This document shows, in pieces, positions 46,230 to 55,361 of a stretch of 64,000 bases of DNA. The DNA is from Bradysia coprophila (lineage: Eukaryota > Arthropoda > Insecta > Diptera > Sciaridae). The translations under genes and the position numbers were made by a program. The notes beneath the pieces were generated by a model that did no database searches, had not been told where the DNA came from, and saw only the letters and a program-made list of their open reading frames with translations. How positions within the stretch are numbered: the stretch's first letter is position 1; each line of letters starts with the position of its first letter. The stretch spans positions 558,001 through 622,000 of the forward strand of contig NW_023504014.1 of NCBI RefSeq assembly GCF_014529535.1, in the 5' to 3' direction.

Positions 46230-47786
46230 TTAAACCTTGAGACGTCGAAGGCATCGACCGCGGGGTGAGTGGTGGTGTGGTGGTGTGGTGGTTCTACGAC
46301 ACGGACTGTACGGTGGACTGGCGATATCTCCAGACGTCAAAGGTGGTGATGTGCTGGTTCGATGTGATGGACTGTGCTGCAAAGTGTCGATATCGGAATC
46401 GTCTGTATGGCTTGTCACATGTGGTACTGTACTCCCACCAGGCTGCGGGGACATCGTTTTTGCTCTCTTTGATGCACGTTTCGGGGAAGTTTTTCGTTTT
46501 CTTTTTCGGTTCGAAACGGGGGCGGGAACGTCGCTATCATTGTCGTCGTCATCGACAGTACCGCCAGCAGCGGCAGCAGTGCCATCAAACCAACGCCTTT
46601 GCATTAACTTTGAAATTCGGCTCGAAACAATTCGGGGCAACACCAACTTAACGCCACCAAACGAGCCGTGGTTAGCATATTCGTCGTCTCCAACAACCTG
46701 TCCGTCCAACTTCCTGTGAATATTGATGATGCGAATAACAGGGAATATGGGACCCTGATATTTATGCAACGACGCAGTTCGGTGGAACGACATCATGTAT
46801 GTGCCATCAGGAGCTGGGCCCGGATACATTTCTGGGATGCCAGCCTCCTCCATTGCGGCCGATTCCATTAACGCCTCGTGAATTGTGTGGTGGACGTTTT
46901 GTGGGTCGTTCAGTGGCCTCCGGGAAATATGTGTAACGAAGCTGTTGTCATCGGACAACACTCGATTGAATGCCGCTTCCACGCCATTTAAGTATAGTAG
47001 CCGATGAAGGCTGTTTAGACCATGTTGAACCGGAACAGCAATGTCCACACTAAATACACGTCGATGAAAACCAGCACAAGTCTGGATCAACTTCAATATC
47101 GGTTGCCGATACGCGTCGGTCACTCGATGGATAATGACACCGACCATTGAACGGAATGCATCAGGCGCATCGATTCGATCGGCAATTTGACACAACATCG
47201 TCCCAGAAATCCAGGGCTTCCGGGATGAATAAGCAACCATTTTTCCCAGGAAGTGTGTGGCCATGGACAGCACGAACGGTTCAGCCAACTCGCTAATGTA
47301 TCGAAGAGCCACGAAATTCTCGCTGCGAGCCGCAAATGGCAGTCGGTTCGCGTCATGCGTCCATGGTTTCGGTTGGCCCTTCCATTCACGTCGCATCAAA
47401 AGGATCCGCTGCGTGACTTGTGGGTCGAAAACCCACAAGGTCATTGCCACAAGAACAATTCGTGAGAGTGCTGGATTCTCCGTTGTTTCGATCACAAATT
47501 CCAGGGCTTCCGCGATTCTCTCTCGTGTGCATTGTTGGTCGTTCCTCAATATTTCGACAAAGGAATAGCACACTTCTTCAAAGAGCAAAGCGTGCCTATC
47601 GATGTGTCTCACGACTTCTGTGAATTCTCGATCATCGTTGTTCGTCGCACGGATCGACACTATCGTATGGTACACGTATTCTTCAGAGTCGAACGCAAAT
47701 CGCACAAACGCGCGGTTATAACATCGGATGGGGACCGCACCGTCCATTTTTTTTTTGTATGAAGCCGCAAATGCTTTAGCCGACAT
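46230..47786 (-). CDS. Cassette ORF2, 518 aa, unknown, GC-richer than surroundings
   Basis: Long intronless frame from ATG 47786 to stop 46230. The start ATG overlaps the TGA stop of ORF1 by one base (TGATG at 47788-47784), a termination-reinitiation layout unusual for insect nuclear genes. The N-terminal 370 residues look globular and mixed in composition (VRHIDRHALLFEEVCYSFVE; ALEFVIETTENPALSRIVLV; WKGQPKPW). The C-terminal third is disordered: an Asp run, a basic cluster (RKRKRKTSPKRASKRAKT) resembling a nuclear localisation signal, then Ser/Thr/Pro/His-rich sequence. No polymerase GDD or other catalytic motif seen. Base composition is visibly nearer 50% GC. I do not recognise it; a captured viral or other foreign gene is possible. 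Intact as read. Confidence 0.65.
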   Translation of the reverse strand: MSAKAFAASYKKKMDGAVPIRCYNRAFVRFAFDSEEYVYHTIVSIRATNNDDREFTEVVRHIDRHALLFEEVCYSFVEILRNDQQCTRERIAEALEFVIETTENPALSRIVLVAMTLWVFDPQVTQRILLMRREWKGQPKPWTHDANRLPFAARSENFVALRYISELAEPFVLSMATHFLGKMVAYSSRKPWISGTMLCQIADRIDAPDAFRSMVGVIIHRVTDAYRQPILKLIQTCAGFHRRVFSVDIAVPVQHGLNSLHRLLYLNGVEAAFNRVLSDDNSFVTHISRRPLNDPQNVHHTIHEALMESAAMEEAGIPEMYPGPAPDGTYMMSFHRTASLHKYQGPIFPVIRIINIHRKLDGQVVGDDEYANHGSFGGVKLVLPRIVSSRISKLMQRRWFDGTAAAAGGTVDDDDNDSDVPAPVSNRKRKRKTSPKRASKRAKTMSPQPGGSTVPHVTSHTDDSDIDTLQHSPSHRTSTSPPLTSGDIASPPYSPCRRTTTPPHHHSPRGRCLRRLKV

Positions 47787-47947
47787 CAACAGTCGTTCAT
47801 CGCTTCATCGGTAACCGTTGGTGTGATTGTCAATTCGTCGTGCATCCTTTCCAGCTGCTCGGGGGTCGTCTGCCACTGTGCATTCAAGTCGGGATCAAAT
47901 TCCTCATCGGAAACAGGAATGAAATTCGCACTGCGGTACTTGCTCAC
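47786..47947 (-). pseudogene. Cassette ORF1, 3' part (after the transposon)
   Basis: Minus-strand frame continuing from the insertion site: YRSANFIPVSDEEFDPDLNA opens it and TDEAMNDC precedes TGA 47788-47786. Reading across the insertion with one target copy removed keeps the frame, so this is the C-terminal piece of the gene whose N-terminal part is at 53407-53891. Separation by the 5.46-kb element makes the gene inactive unless the element is removed. Confidence 0.75.
47940..47947. repeat. Target-site duplication TTGCTCAC, left
   Basis: Eight bases flanking the left inverted repeat, identical to 53407-53414 at the right end. Eight-bp duplications are typical of hAT and some other DNA transposons. 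Confidence 0.95.
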
Positions 47948-48310
47948 TAGTGGATATCAGGGCAAAATTACGATTACAAATTATTTCCGCTGGATCTTTT
48001 TTTCGAAGGGGCATCATATTCTATACATTTTGTAGAACAACATTTCTGAAATTACGTTCATTTAGGCATCCCGCAACATAAATCTTTTTTCCATATAATT
48101 CGACAAACCAATTATTTGTTTACTTTCCTCAATTTTGTAATCCTTGTACAAAGCCGTATGTAACTAGAAGCCAAATGAAATTAAATGTTCAAAGTTCAAA
48201 AAAAACATTTAATTTTTCTAAACGTAGGTACGATGTATTAACTCAGAGTAACAAATGGGAGAATATTTTAAAAGGAATTTTATAGAAAATTATCGCAGTG
48301 ATTACAAAAA

Positions 48311-50712
48311 TTATTCGATTCGACGTTTTTTGTACATAGACAATGTAGATTTTTTTGTATTTGGGACTCGTTTCCGATGGTCTTCAATGACCTGAATCGA
48401 CTGTTGCTTCTTAGATTCGTTTGTTGTTAAATTCTCGTTAAAATCAGTCATCAATTTGAGTGTCCGCTCTGCAGTATCGTTTACAACGTGAATCGCGTCG
48501 ACTGTTTTCTTCGCTGCCTTGTATTCATCCAAATTTTTCCATTCGCTCACGTCGTTTTTGAACATGAAAGCGATGTCCAGCTGAAGACTTCTTAATGCCA
48601 TCATAGATGAAGTACCAACAAGGTCATCCAAGTTTTTTTTGAATATCTTAGTGGAATCAATTAATCTTGGACACCTTTCTACCCACTCGTTGTTATCCAA
48701 AACTTTCATCTTGTCGAACATTCGACATTTGATGGTATCTGGAACTTTGTCTGAAAACAGTGACAAAACCACAAGCTCGGACCCCAGATACCAAAGGTGA
48801 TCACTAAATTTTCCGATAGCATGAGTCGAAATAACATTGTGGATTTTTGAATACAACTTCAAATCATTCATTAGCAGCAAATCGTTATGAGGTGCATCGC
48901 TTGCAATGCTGCACTTGATCCAATTTTTCACATAAACGAGGCATATAAAAATGGATATATCTTCAAGGTTCTTTATTTCTGCACTCGAAAAGCTGAGTTG
49001 ATCCCGAAATAGATACATTTTCATCACATAGATTATCTTAGCCATCCATCGTGAATGACTGCAGGCATGGGGTATGTGAAATTTATAATTTGGCAATTCC
49101 TTTCCCAAAACAATCAGACACAACTCAAGCATTTCAAGGTAGTCACCTTTTAGAGCGGCTTTTCTTTCTGTTGATGCAAATATTTTCTCGACGTATTCGA
49201 TCGTATTTTTTCTCAGTTTGGCAATATATGTCTTCCCCTTGAAAAGATTCAGGTCCAGTGGCTGTAAATTATGTGAAAAATGTGGTTAACAACTGAATCT
49301 GATAATTCTACTAGTTTAAAAAAAATGTGAAGCAAAATCTAGAATCTCAAAACATTTATGTTTATGATTTACTATAAATTATCGTGTGAATTTTGATGAC
49401 ATTTATTTACCTTGAATGCTTTTTGATCGACAAGATGCCAATCGCGTTTAAACGACTCGAACATTTCGGGACTACCGGATTTTGTTTCGCCAAACAAAGC
49501 TATAAAAATAGCTCCTATGATTAACTCGAATACGTGATGTCGGCACGCCAAATACAAAATATTTCTTTTCAACAAATTTTGGAATAATATTACGGAACCG
49601 TTATGTATTCCAGTGTTGGATGCTGTGGTATCCGTACAAATACCAATAAGCCGATCCAAAAGTGTCCATTCGTTGATATGCATGTAAACAGTGTCTGATA
49701 TTACCAGACCAGTTTCATTGTTCATTTTTGCTATTGTAATGATTTTTTGAACGTCCACACCGCTTACAACAACCGCTAGTCTGTCAACTTTTTTATTTCG
49801 TAGAGTAAGATCGTCGTTAGTTGAGTCACGTAATTTTTTTCCGTCCCAGTGAACGACCAAATTCGTTGATAAAGATGACAAAAACTCATTTTTCACAACA
49901 GTTACGATTTGATCTCGGTGTTCTTCTCTCCGTCTGTAACACGTCGAAGTTGACAAGACACAGTCATTGATTTCTTCACCAACAGCTCCAGCAATTGCCG
50001 CGCATATCATTGAGAATTTTGGACTTGTAATTCCGGCTCGATCGAGAGTAGATGAAACGTCTGGGCTGTTTATAATTTTGTGAATGATGCCAGGCTCTTT
50101 TATCGCTGATCCACATAATTTTGACTTCTGATAATTTGTTAGAGTGATTTCAAAATCCGGATCAGAATCAATTTCTTTGATTCTGTCATCGTCAGAATCG
50201 TCGGTCTGTAACAAACAGGTCCTTTGGTATACATCATTGTCAGCAGACTTTGGATCTGGATCATTGTTTGCAGTTATTGGAGTCGTATCTCGTAAGTCCA
50301 AAGATTTCGGTTCAGCCACCTTCACTTTCTCATTCTCTTTGCGATGAAGATGATAGTTGATTTTCGGTGCAATTTCGAAGAATTGATCCAACAATTTTAC
50401 ATATTTTTGCTCATTGTGTCTTTGTGTCGGTGTGTTACGGTGCATACTTTTTTTGTATGAATCGTATTTGTCAATAAGAGTATTAATTTTTCGTACTATG
50501 TCCTGATGTGCAATGACATCCAACTCCAATCGTTTTGAATGATCAATTAGGTCTTTCGCAACATAGTCAACACTCACTTTTTTTGCAGTCTTTAAAATCA
50601 AACGATAATTAAAATAAACACGCATCACTTCCCGAACAGTTGGAATTCCTTCAGGAAGATATGGAGTTACCTCTCCAATTAGCCAAATATTTAATTTTTC
50701 GATGTTTTCCAT
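48311..50712 (-). CDS. Transposase, two exons, 750 aa, intact-looking
   Basis: Exon 1 50712-49411 (434 codons, MENIEKLNIWLIGEVTPYLP) and exon 2 49261-48311 (316 codons and stop), phase 0, GTAAAT donor and tttacag acceptor. The conserved blocks are those of a transposon protein widespread in arthropod genomes: LVVHWDGKKL, CTDTTASNTGIHNGSV, ILYLACRHHVFELIIGAIF, then HIPHACSHSRWMAKIIYVMK and SDHLWYLGSELVVLSLFSD. Likely catalytic acidic residues are D290 (HWDGK), D361 (TDTTASN) and E596 (GSELV), inferred from position, with RHH replacing the AH usual near the hAT catalytic core. A basic tail (KKRRIE) ends it. No stops or frameshifts. It should cut and re-integrate the surrounding element. Superfamily call rests on the 8-bp duplication and motif layout. 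Confidence 0.85.
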
Positions 50713-50977
50713 TTTTGAGCAGATTTGAAAAATCTTAATTACCGGTGCAATAATTATGCAATAATGTGGTACGAGTTTTATCTGTTTTTTGTGCTATATT
50801 CTTTGAAAGATTCCAGCAAGCGCCTGCTTAATAGTTTTTGTTACCAGCTATATGTAAATAGTGCATAGTAGTATGCATTACAGTCATATTACAACCTTTA
50901 GAATAAATTATCAATCGAAGTTAGCTGCCTAAGGAAGCATTATCATAAAATAATCCCCAAGATGTTTAACATAATAA
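50713..50977 (-). promoter_or_regulatory. Upstream region of the transposase gene
   Basis: About 265 bp between the transposase start and the nested LTR element. It probably held the proximal promoter; the rest of the original upstream sequence (53082-53275) is now displaced 2.1 kb away by the LTR insertion, which may silence or alter expression. No TATA box assigned. Confidence 0.3.
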
Positions 50978-51160
50978 TGCGGCGGTTCATTATTCATTCA
51001 GCAAATTACATATTCACCACCCGCACTCTTCTCAGTGATTGCATTATATCGAGTCATCATTCCGTTCGTAGCGGTCAAACGGTTCGATCCATTTTGTCAA
51101 TAAATTCATTTTTAGTTAAGAATTTATTCGAGCGTTTTATTGACGGAGTCGTACTCCGCA
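50978..51160 (+). repeat. 5' LTR, 183 bp
   Basis: Begins tgcggcggttcattattc, ends gtcgtactccgca. It contains a TATA-like cattatatcgag at about 51041-51052 followed by tcatcattcc, and a polyadenylation-type aataaa (51100-51105), giving a short U3-R-U5 layout. Confidence 0.9.
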
Positions 51161-52894
51161 CTGGTGACCCCGCGTTCAAGAACACTTAACGATTCCGATC
51201 ATCGTAATAATTTGGTTAAATTGATTGAAATACAATCAAAAGTGCGTAATAAATTTGACCGTGCGAAGCAAATTGTATGAAAAGGATAATTTCCGTCGGT
51301 GCAACGAAACGTTGTGTGTAAATTTCGAACATCGTCGTACGCAAAATTATGACCGAAATGTGCTCAAGTCAGTAGCAAGTGAAAATACGAAAACGTTTTC
51401 ATTCAATTTCTACGTGGAACATCGAAATATAATTTTCATCGAGCCGACGCCCGTCATTTTGTACACCGCATGGCACATCCATTGTTCAAATTTAGCATTG
51501 TTTGACATAATGACAACTAGCGCCACCTGACGATCAGTAGCCACACTCAAGTACACTGCTCATTTGCCAAGTGTCACGAATACCAACCTGCCGATAAAAA
51601 CGTCAACCAACAGAAGTCACAACGTCAATGTTTTGGTCGGGAGATTTTTTCACTGTTTTAAATATCACGGTTGATGAACAATTTCGAAGATGTAAGCTTC
51701 AATCTCAACGAAAAATATGGTACAACATACAGCCGATCAACACAGCAAAACCGTCGAACGTCTAGAATGGAATCAAATCAACGAAACGAAAGCGAACTGT
51801 CACAATAATAGCAAACCAAAATCATCAAAATCTCTCGCGACTGGTTTGGATGTAAATCCCAGTACAACGAGAGCTGTATTTTATGTGAATCATCGCCGGA
51901 TTTCCTTCGAAATCATAGATTTTTGGAATCCACGGCATGAGTCATCGAAACAACGGAATCAAAAAACGAACAGTTTCATAATTGAGATTCAACGGGAATT
52001 TCATCGACAGAATAACGAAAGCGACACAAACTGCGAAACAAAAACAACAATCAACCAAAGTGTTGATCAAGCAAAACGAGCGAACAATTGATTAAATCAT
52101 CGAAAATTAATCAACGAATCTGGTGCGAACAATCAGACGAATTCAACAAATTCTGGGCGATAAACTAGAATTATATAAGCGACCACATAAATGTCAGTCA
52201 AAAGTCGACTCAGCGTATTGGATCGAGGACAGCGAAGTAAGCGAATCTGGACGTAAACCAGTACAACGAAATCATCATCGAACCGAAATACTTCTCGCGT
52301 TACTGGGTTGGATTAATTTCCCAAAACAACGAGGACATCGCACTACTGAAGTCTAATCTGCATTACCTGCGAAGCTACAAATTCTTTCGGGTACAGCGAT
52401 TGGACACTTCAGAGACTGCACGCGATTCACTGTGCAGAGAACGTTCAACCGACCTCATCACATCTGATGAGACAAGCAACGAATTTCAACCGGATTCATC
52501 ACAACTGATGCGAATTAAAGTCAGATTGGCGAAACGAAACCGACGAATCAGGATATTTTTAGCGGCACTGGTATGAACGATTATCCCAGTCAGCAAATAT
52601 GCGAACAAAACAAATCCATCTGTTATGGATCAGGAAGCGAAGCGACAACAAACGACCATCCGAATTTGAAATTTCCGCGATCAATGGATTTCATCAAGTT
52701 CGACGAACCATTAATAAGGAATTTGACGTACGATGTGAACAATACATCGCTCAACATATCACTTCACCGTACCAACAAAACCTCGGAAACCTAATCGTTT
52801 TGTTCTGGGGTAAAACTTTTTAATTTAACGATCATTGTAACGCAAACTTTTTCGTAGATTTTTTTATTGTAAAAAATTTCTAAGAGGGGAGTAA

Positions 52895-53077
52895 TGCGGC
52901 GGTTCATTATTCATTCAGCAAATTACATATTCACCACCCGCACTCTTCTCAGTGATTGCATTATATCGAGTCATCATTCCGTTCGTAGCGGTCAAACGGT
53001 TCGATCCATTTTGTCAATAAATTCATTTTTAGTTAAGAATTTATTCGAGCGTTTTATTGACGGAGTCGTACTCCGCA
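52895..53077 (+). repeat. 3' LTR, 183 bp
   Basis: Same sequence as the 5' LTR by eye. Preceded by the purine run at about 52881-52891 and followed by the ATAA target copy. Confidence 0.9.
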
Positions 53078-53406
53078 ATAACATAATAAGCATATGCCAT
53101 GTATGTAGATATTAATGTTTGTTTTTAAATGAATCAAAGCGATTACAATTGATTCGTACAGAAAATAATGATATAATTCGGCATGCATTCATAGACGGCT
53201 TCGTATGTGTTGCCAAAATTAATAAAAATGTTTGTTATTGTAAGGTCTTCAAAAATCTGTATGAAAAAAAAAAATTGTTGCGGGATGCCTAAATGAACGT
53301 AATTTCAGAGATGTTGTTCTACAAAATGTATAGAATATGATGTCGCTTCGAAAAAAAGATCCAGCGGAAATAATTTGTAATCGTAATTTTGCCCTGATAT
53401 CCACTA

Positions 53407-53891
53407 TTGCTCACAGCTCCATATTCCAGCAACTTTTGGTATACGTGTCGCGGTAAGGTGGGCGGAGTTCTTTCCAGCAGCCGGTACAAGACAAGTGACT
53501 CAGTCTCCGTTTGTATTAATTTATAAAATTCCCCCAAGTTAGCGTGCACGCTGAGATGGCCGAGGAACTTCATAAGTGGTTGGGTGCTTCCAATGGCATA
53601 ATATTCGATGTGTCGTTCCAACGCACCTACAACCAATCTGCCAGCGGCCGTTTTGGTTTCGTTGAACGTGTTTATTTCGTATTTAATATCCTCTTCGCCA
53701 AATGCCAGGGTCATAAACGCCTCTAGATCAACCAAACTAGGCATGCCTTTTTCTTGGCATATTTTCATGAGGGCCTCCACACATACCATCCCCGTGTTGT
53801 CAATAAATGGTTGAAGTTTTTCCATCAATGGCCCCATTTGACCACTGAGCAGATCGGGTCTTGTTTCCAAGCTTTCAAACAGCAATCTTAT
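53407..53891 (-). pseudogene. Cassette ORF1, 5' part, cut by the transposon
   Basis: Minus-strand frame open from 53891 (in-frame stop at 53894-53892) to the insertion at 53414-53407. It encodes about 160 residues: LMEKLQPFIDNTGMVCVEAL, LAFGEEDIKYEINTFNETKT, IGSTQPLMKFLGHLSVHANL and LLERTPPTLPRHVYQKLLEY. No ATG lies at its start, so it is 5'-truncated or continues from an upstream exon (an acceptor-like gaataag ends at about 53887). Helix-rich, soluble texture; composition GC-richer than the flanks, like ORF2. Unrecognised family. The break by the transposon is clean and the reading phase matches the 47.9-kb piece. Confidence 0.65.
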
Positions 53892-54791
53892 TCAGAGAAC
53901 TTAATTTATGATATAATTGTGTATCGTTTGCTATGTTTGTGTTTGTTTCATTTGTATGTGTGCGTGTTACTTTGTTTATTGTATTATTTGTATTGGTTTT
54001 TGTTTAAATTCGTATATTTTTGGTATTGTCGGTTTCCAAGCGTTACTTAAAACTGGGCCTTCATCTATATTCATCAATGGACCATGATGCCAAATCTTCT
54101 TCTATTTTTCCGTAGATGGTGATTGTTTTCTCTCATGATTAGTTTCGAATTATTTCAATTGATTTTATGTCACATTTTTAAGGATTTTATGTCCTTTGCT
54201 CCTTATGGTGTGTTTTGCTACGGCCGATTTATTGTATTCGCGTCTTCTAACATTGCCTTCGTGGACTTCGAGTCTTTTCGTGACTTTCTGTTATTCTCCA
54301 ATGTAATTTTTTGTTGCATGAATTACAAGGTATGTTGTATATGCCAGCAAGTTCGTTGACCTCTTTGGACCTCTTTTAATGAAAGTATACTCTATGGTCT
54401 AATGTCAAAATTTGTGTGTAGCGGAGGAAATAGCCATTTAATATAAAGAAACTCACCTCTCAATGAAAATCATAGAAAGGTGAGTTTGTTTATATGAAAT
54501 ATTTCCTCCGGCTTGTATGGACAGACCATACCTGGTTTGTAATTTCGGCAAAAAAAAATCTACTTTAATTTTAAAGATGTCTTGTCCTATGGTTAAAATT
54601 GTGAGTTGTCCTATACTGGTTTTAATAAGAATATTTGTTTTTAAATCAAAACGGTCAACTCAACATTCATTTTCGGGTATGTCAGCTCTCCATTATTTAC
54701 CTTAATATTACCTAAATTCAAGTAAGGAACTCGTGATTGAGAGGACGGCTTGTAACCGGCCTCTTTACGCTATTGTACTTTTTACTCGCTT
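53892..54791. other. No supported gene; small inverted repeat at 54.42-54.54 kb
   Basis: T-rich DNA. At about 54421-54521, gcggaggaaat...aaactcacct pairs with aggtgagttt...atttcctccgg around a 20-bp loop, a MITE-like hairpin. Open plus frames (53754-54359) are Phe/Tyr/Cys-rich readings of T-rich sequence. Confidence 0.45.
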
Positions 54792-55080
54792 ATAATTTCT
54801 CTGATTTTTTACATACAGAGTTAGTGAGAATGGTTCCCAAGTAACAAATGCAATTCTCCTGCAAAAGTCCATGACTCAAAAAAATTATCGGCACAATTGG
54901 AGCCGAGTTATCCTGCATAATTGGAAAATGTTTGTAGTTTGCATAAAGCTCAATTAAATCAGTCATGAGAGACGCCGAAGAACTGTTCGAGATGCTGCTG
55001 ACGATATCAGTCTGATTATTGTTTACCAAATAACAGGGAAAGGAACTAGTTTTATTAAATGTCATTTGGCCCTCTGCAAT
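54792..55080 (-). pseudogene. 5' fragment of the hAT-like gene (right arm)
   Basis: Minus-strand copy of 33838-34121, frame LMTDLIELYANYKHFPIMQD; one residue in the opening differs (FPCYL against FACYL). It ends at the duplication breakpoint, so everything after ILTNSVC is missing. Confidence 0.7.
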
Positions 55081-55190
55081 AGTCCAAAATTCCAAGGTAA
55101 ATATAGTGTGGAGGTATTGCCATTGATTCGGTTATTCGGACATTACCTCCACACTATATTTGCCTTGAAATTTTAGACTATTGCGTTGAG
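55080..55190. mobile_element. Fold-back element, fuller copy
   Basis: aattccaaggtaaatatagt and actatatttgccttgaaatt are the arms, with gtggaggta and tacctccac continuing the stem inward. The left-arm copy (33740-33840) lost the inner part of the stem. Confidence 0.75.
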
Positions 55191-55361
55191 GAGGCCCCTT
55201 ATTTAAATTTTGTTTGTTCCCTTGCCTATTCTTGGAGTGCGTTGTTTCTTTAGATTTCTTTGAAAACTTACACACTTAACACTGATACACCAAGCGCATC
55301 ATGATGTGTCAACAATTCCGTTTCAGCGGCTCCCGTGATCTATTTGCAATATTCGACTTAC

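Larger units (their letters stand above)
50974..53081 (+). mobile_element. Non-autonomous LTR retrotransposon (2.1 kb)
   Basis: Two direct 183-bp LTRs (50978-51160 and 52895-53077), each with TG...CA ends and tgcgg/ccgca terminal inverted repeats, identical as far as I can compare. A 4-bp duplication ATAA (50974-50977, 53078-53081) flanks the element. A primer-site-like tggtgaccccgcgttcaa starts one base after LTR1; a purine run (aagaggggag) precedes LTR2. The 1.73-kb interior has no reverse transcriptase, integrase or protease; the longest frame (51717-52091, 124 codons, Asn/Lys/Thr-rich) is unremarkable. It must have been mobilised by another element's enzymes. LTR identity means very recent insertion, into the DNA transposon. 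Confidence 0.93.
47948..53406 (-). mobile_element. 5.46-kb DNA transposon, hAT-like, with nested LTR element
   Basis: Terminal inverted repeats at 47948-48078 and 53276-53406 (131 bp each, about three mismatches) begin tagtggatatcagggcaaaa. An 8-bp target duplication flanks both ends. It encodes one transposase on the minus strand (48311-50712) and carries a 2.1-kb LTR retroelement at 50978-53077 between the transposase start and the right end. Without that passenger it would be about 3.36 kb. Both ends and the frame are intact, so it may be or recently have been mobile. It is inserted in cassette ORF1. Confidence 0.93.

Noticed and set aside
46237..47762. Several plus-strand frames of 60-160 codons opposite cassette ORF2
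   Set aside because: They overlap one another and lie opposite a 518-codon frame in GC-richer DNA, where antisense frames are expected by chance.
51717..52091. 124-codon frame inside the LTR element as a gag gene
   Set aside because: No zinc knuckle, protease or gag-like motif; composition follows the local base bias.
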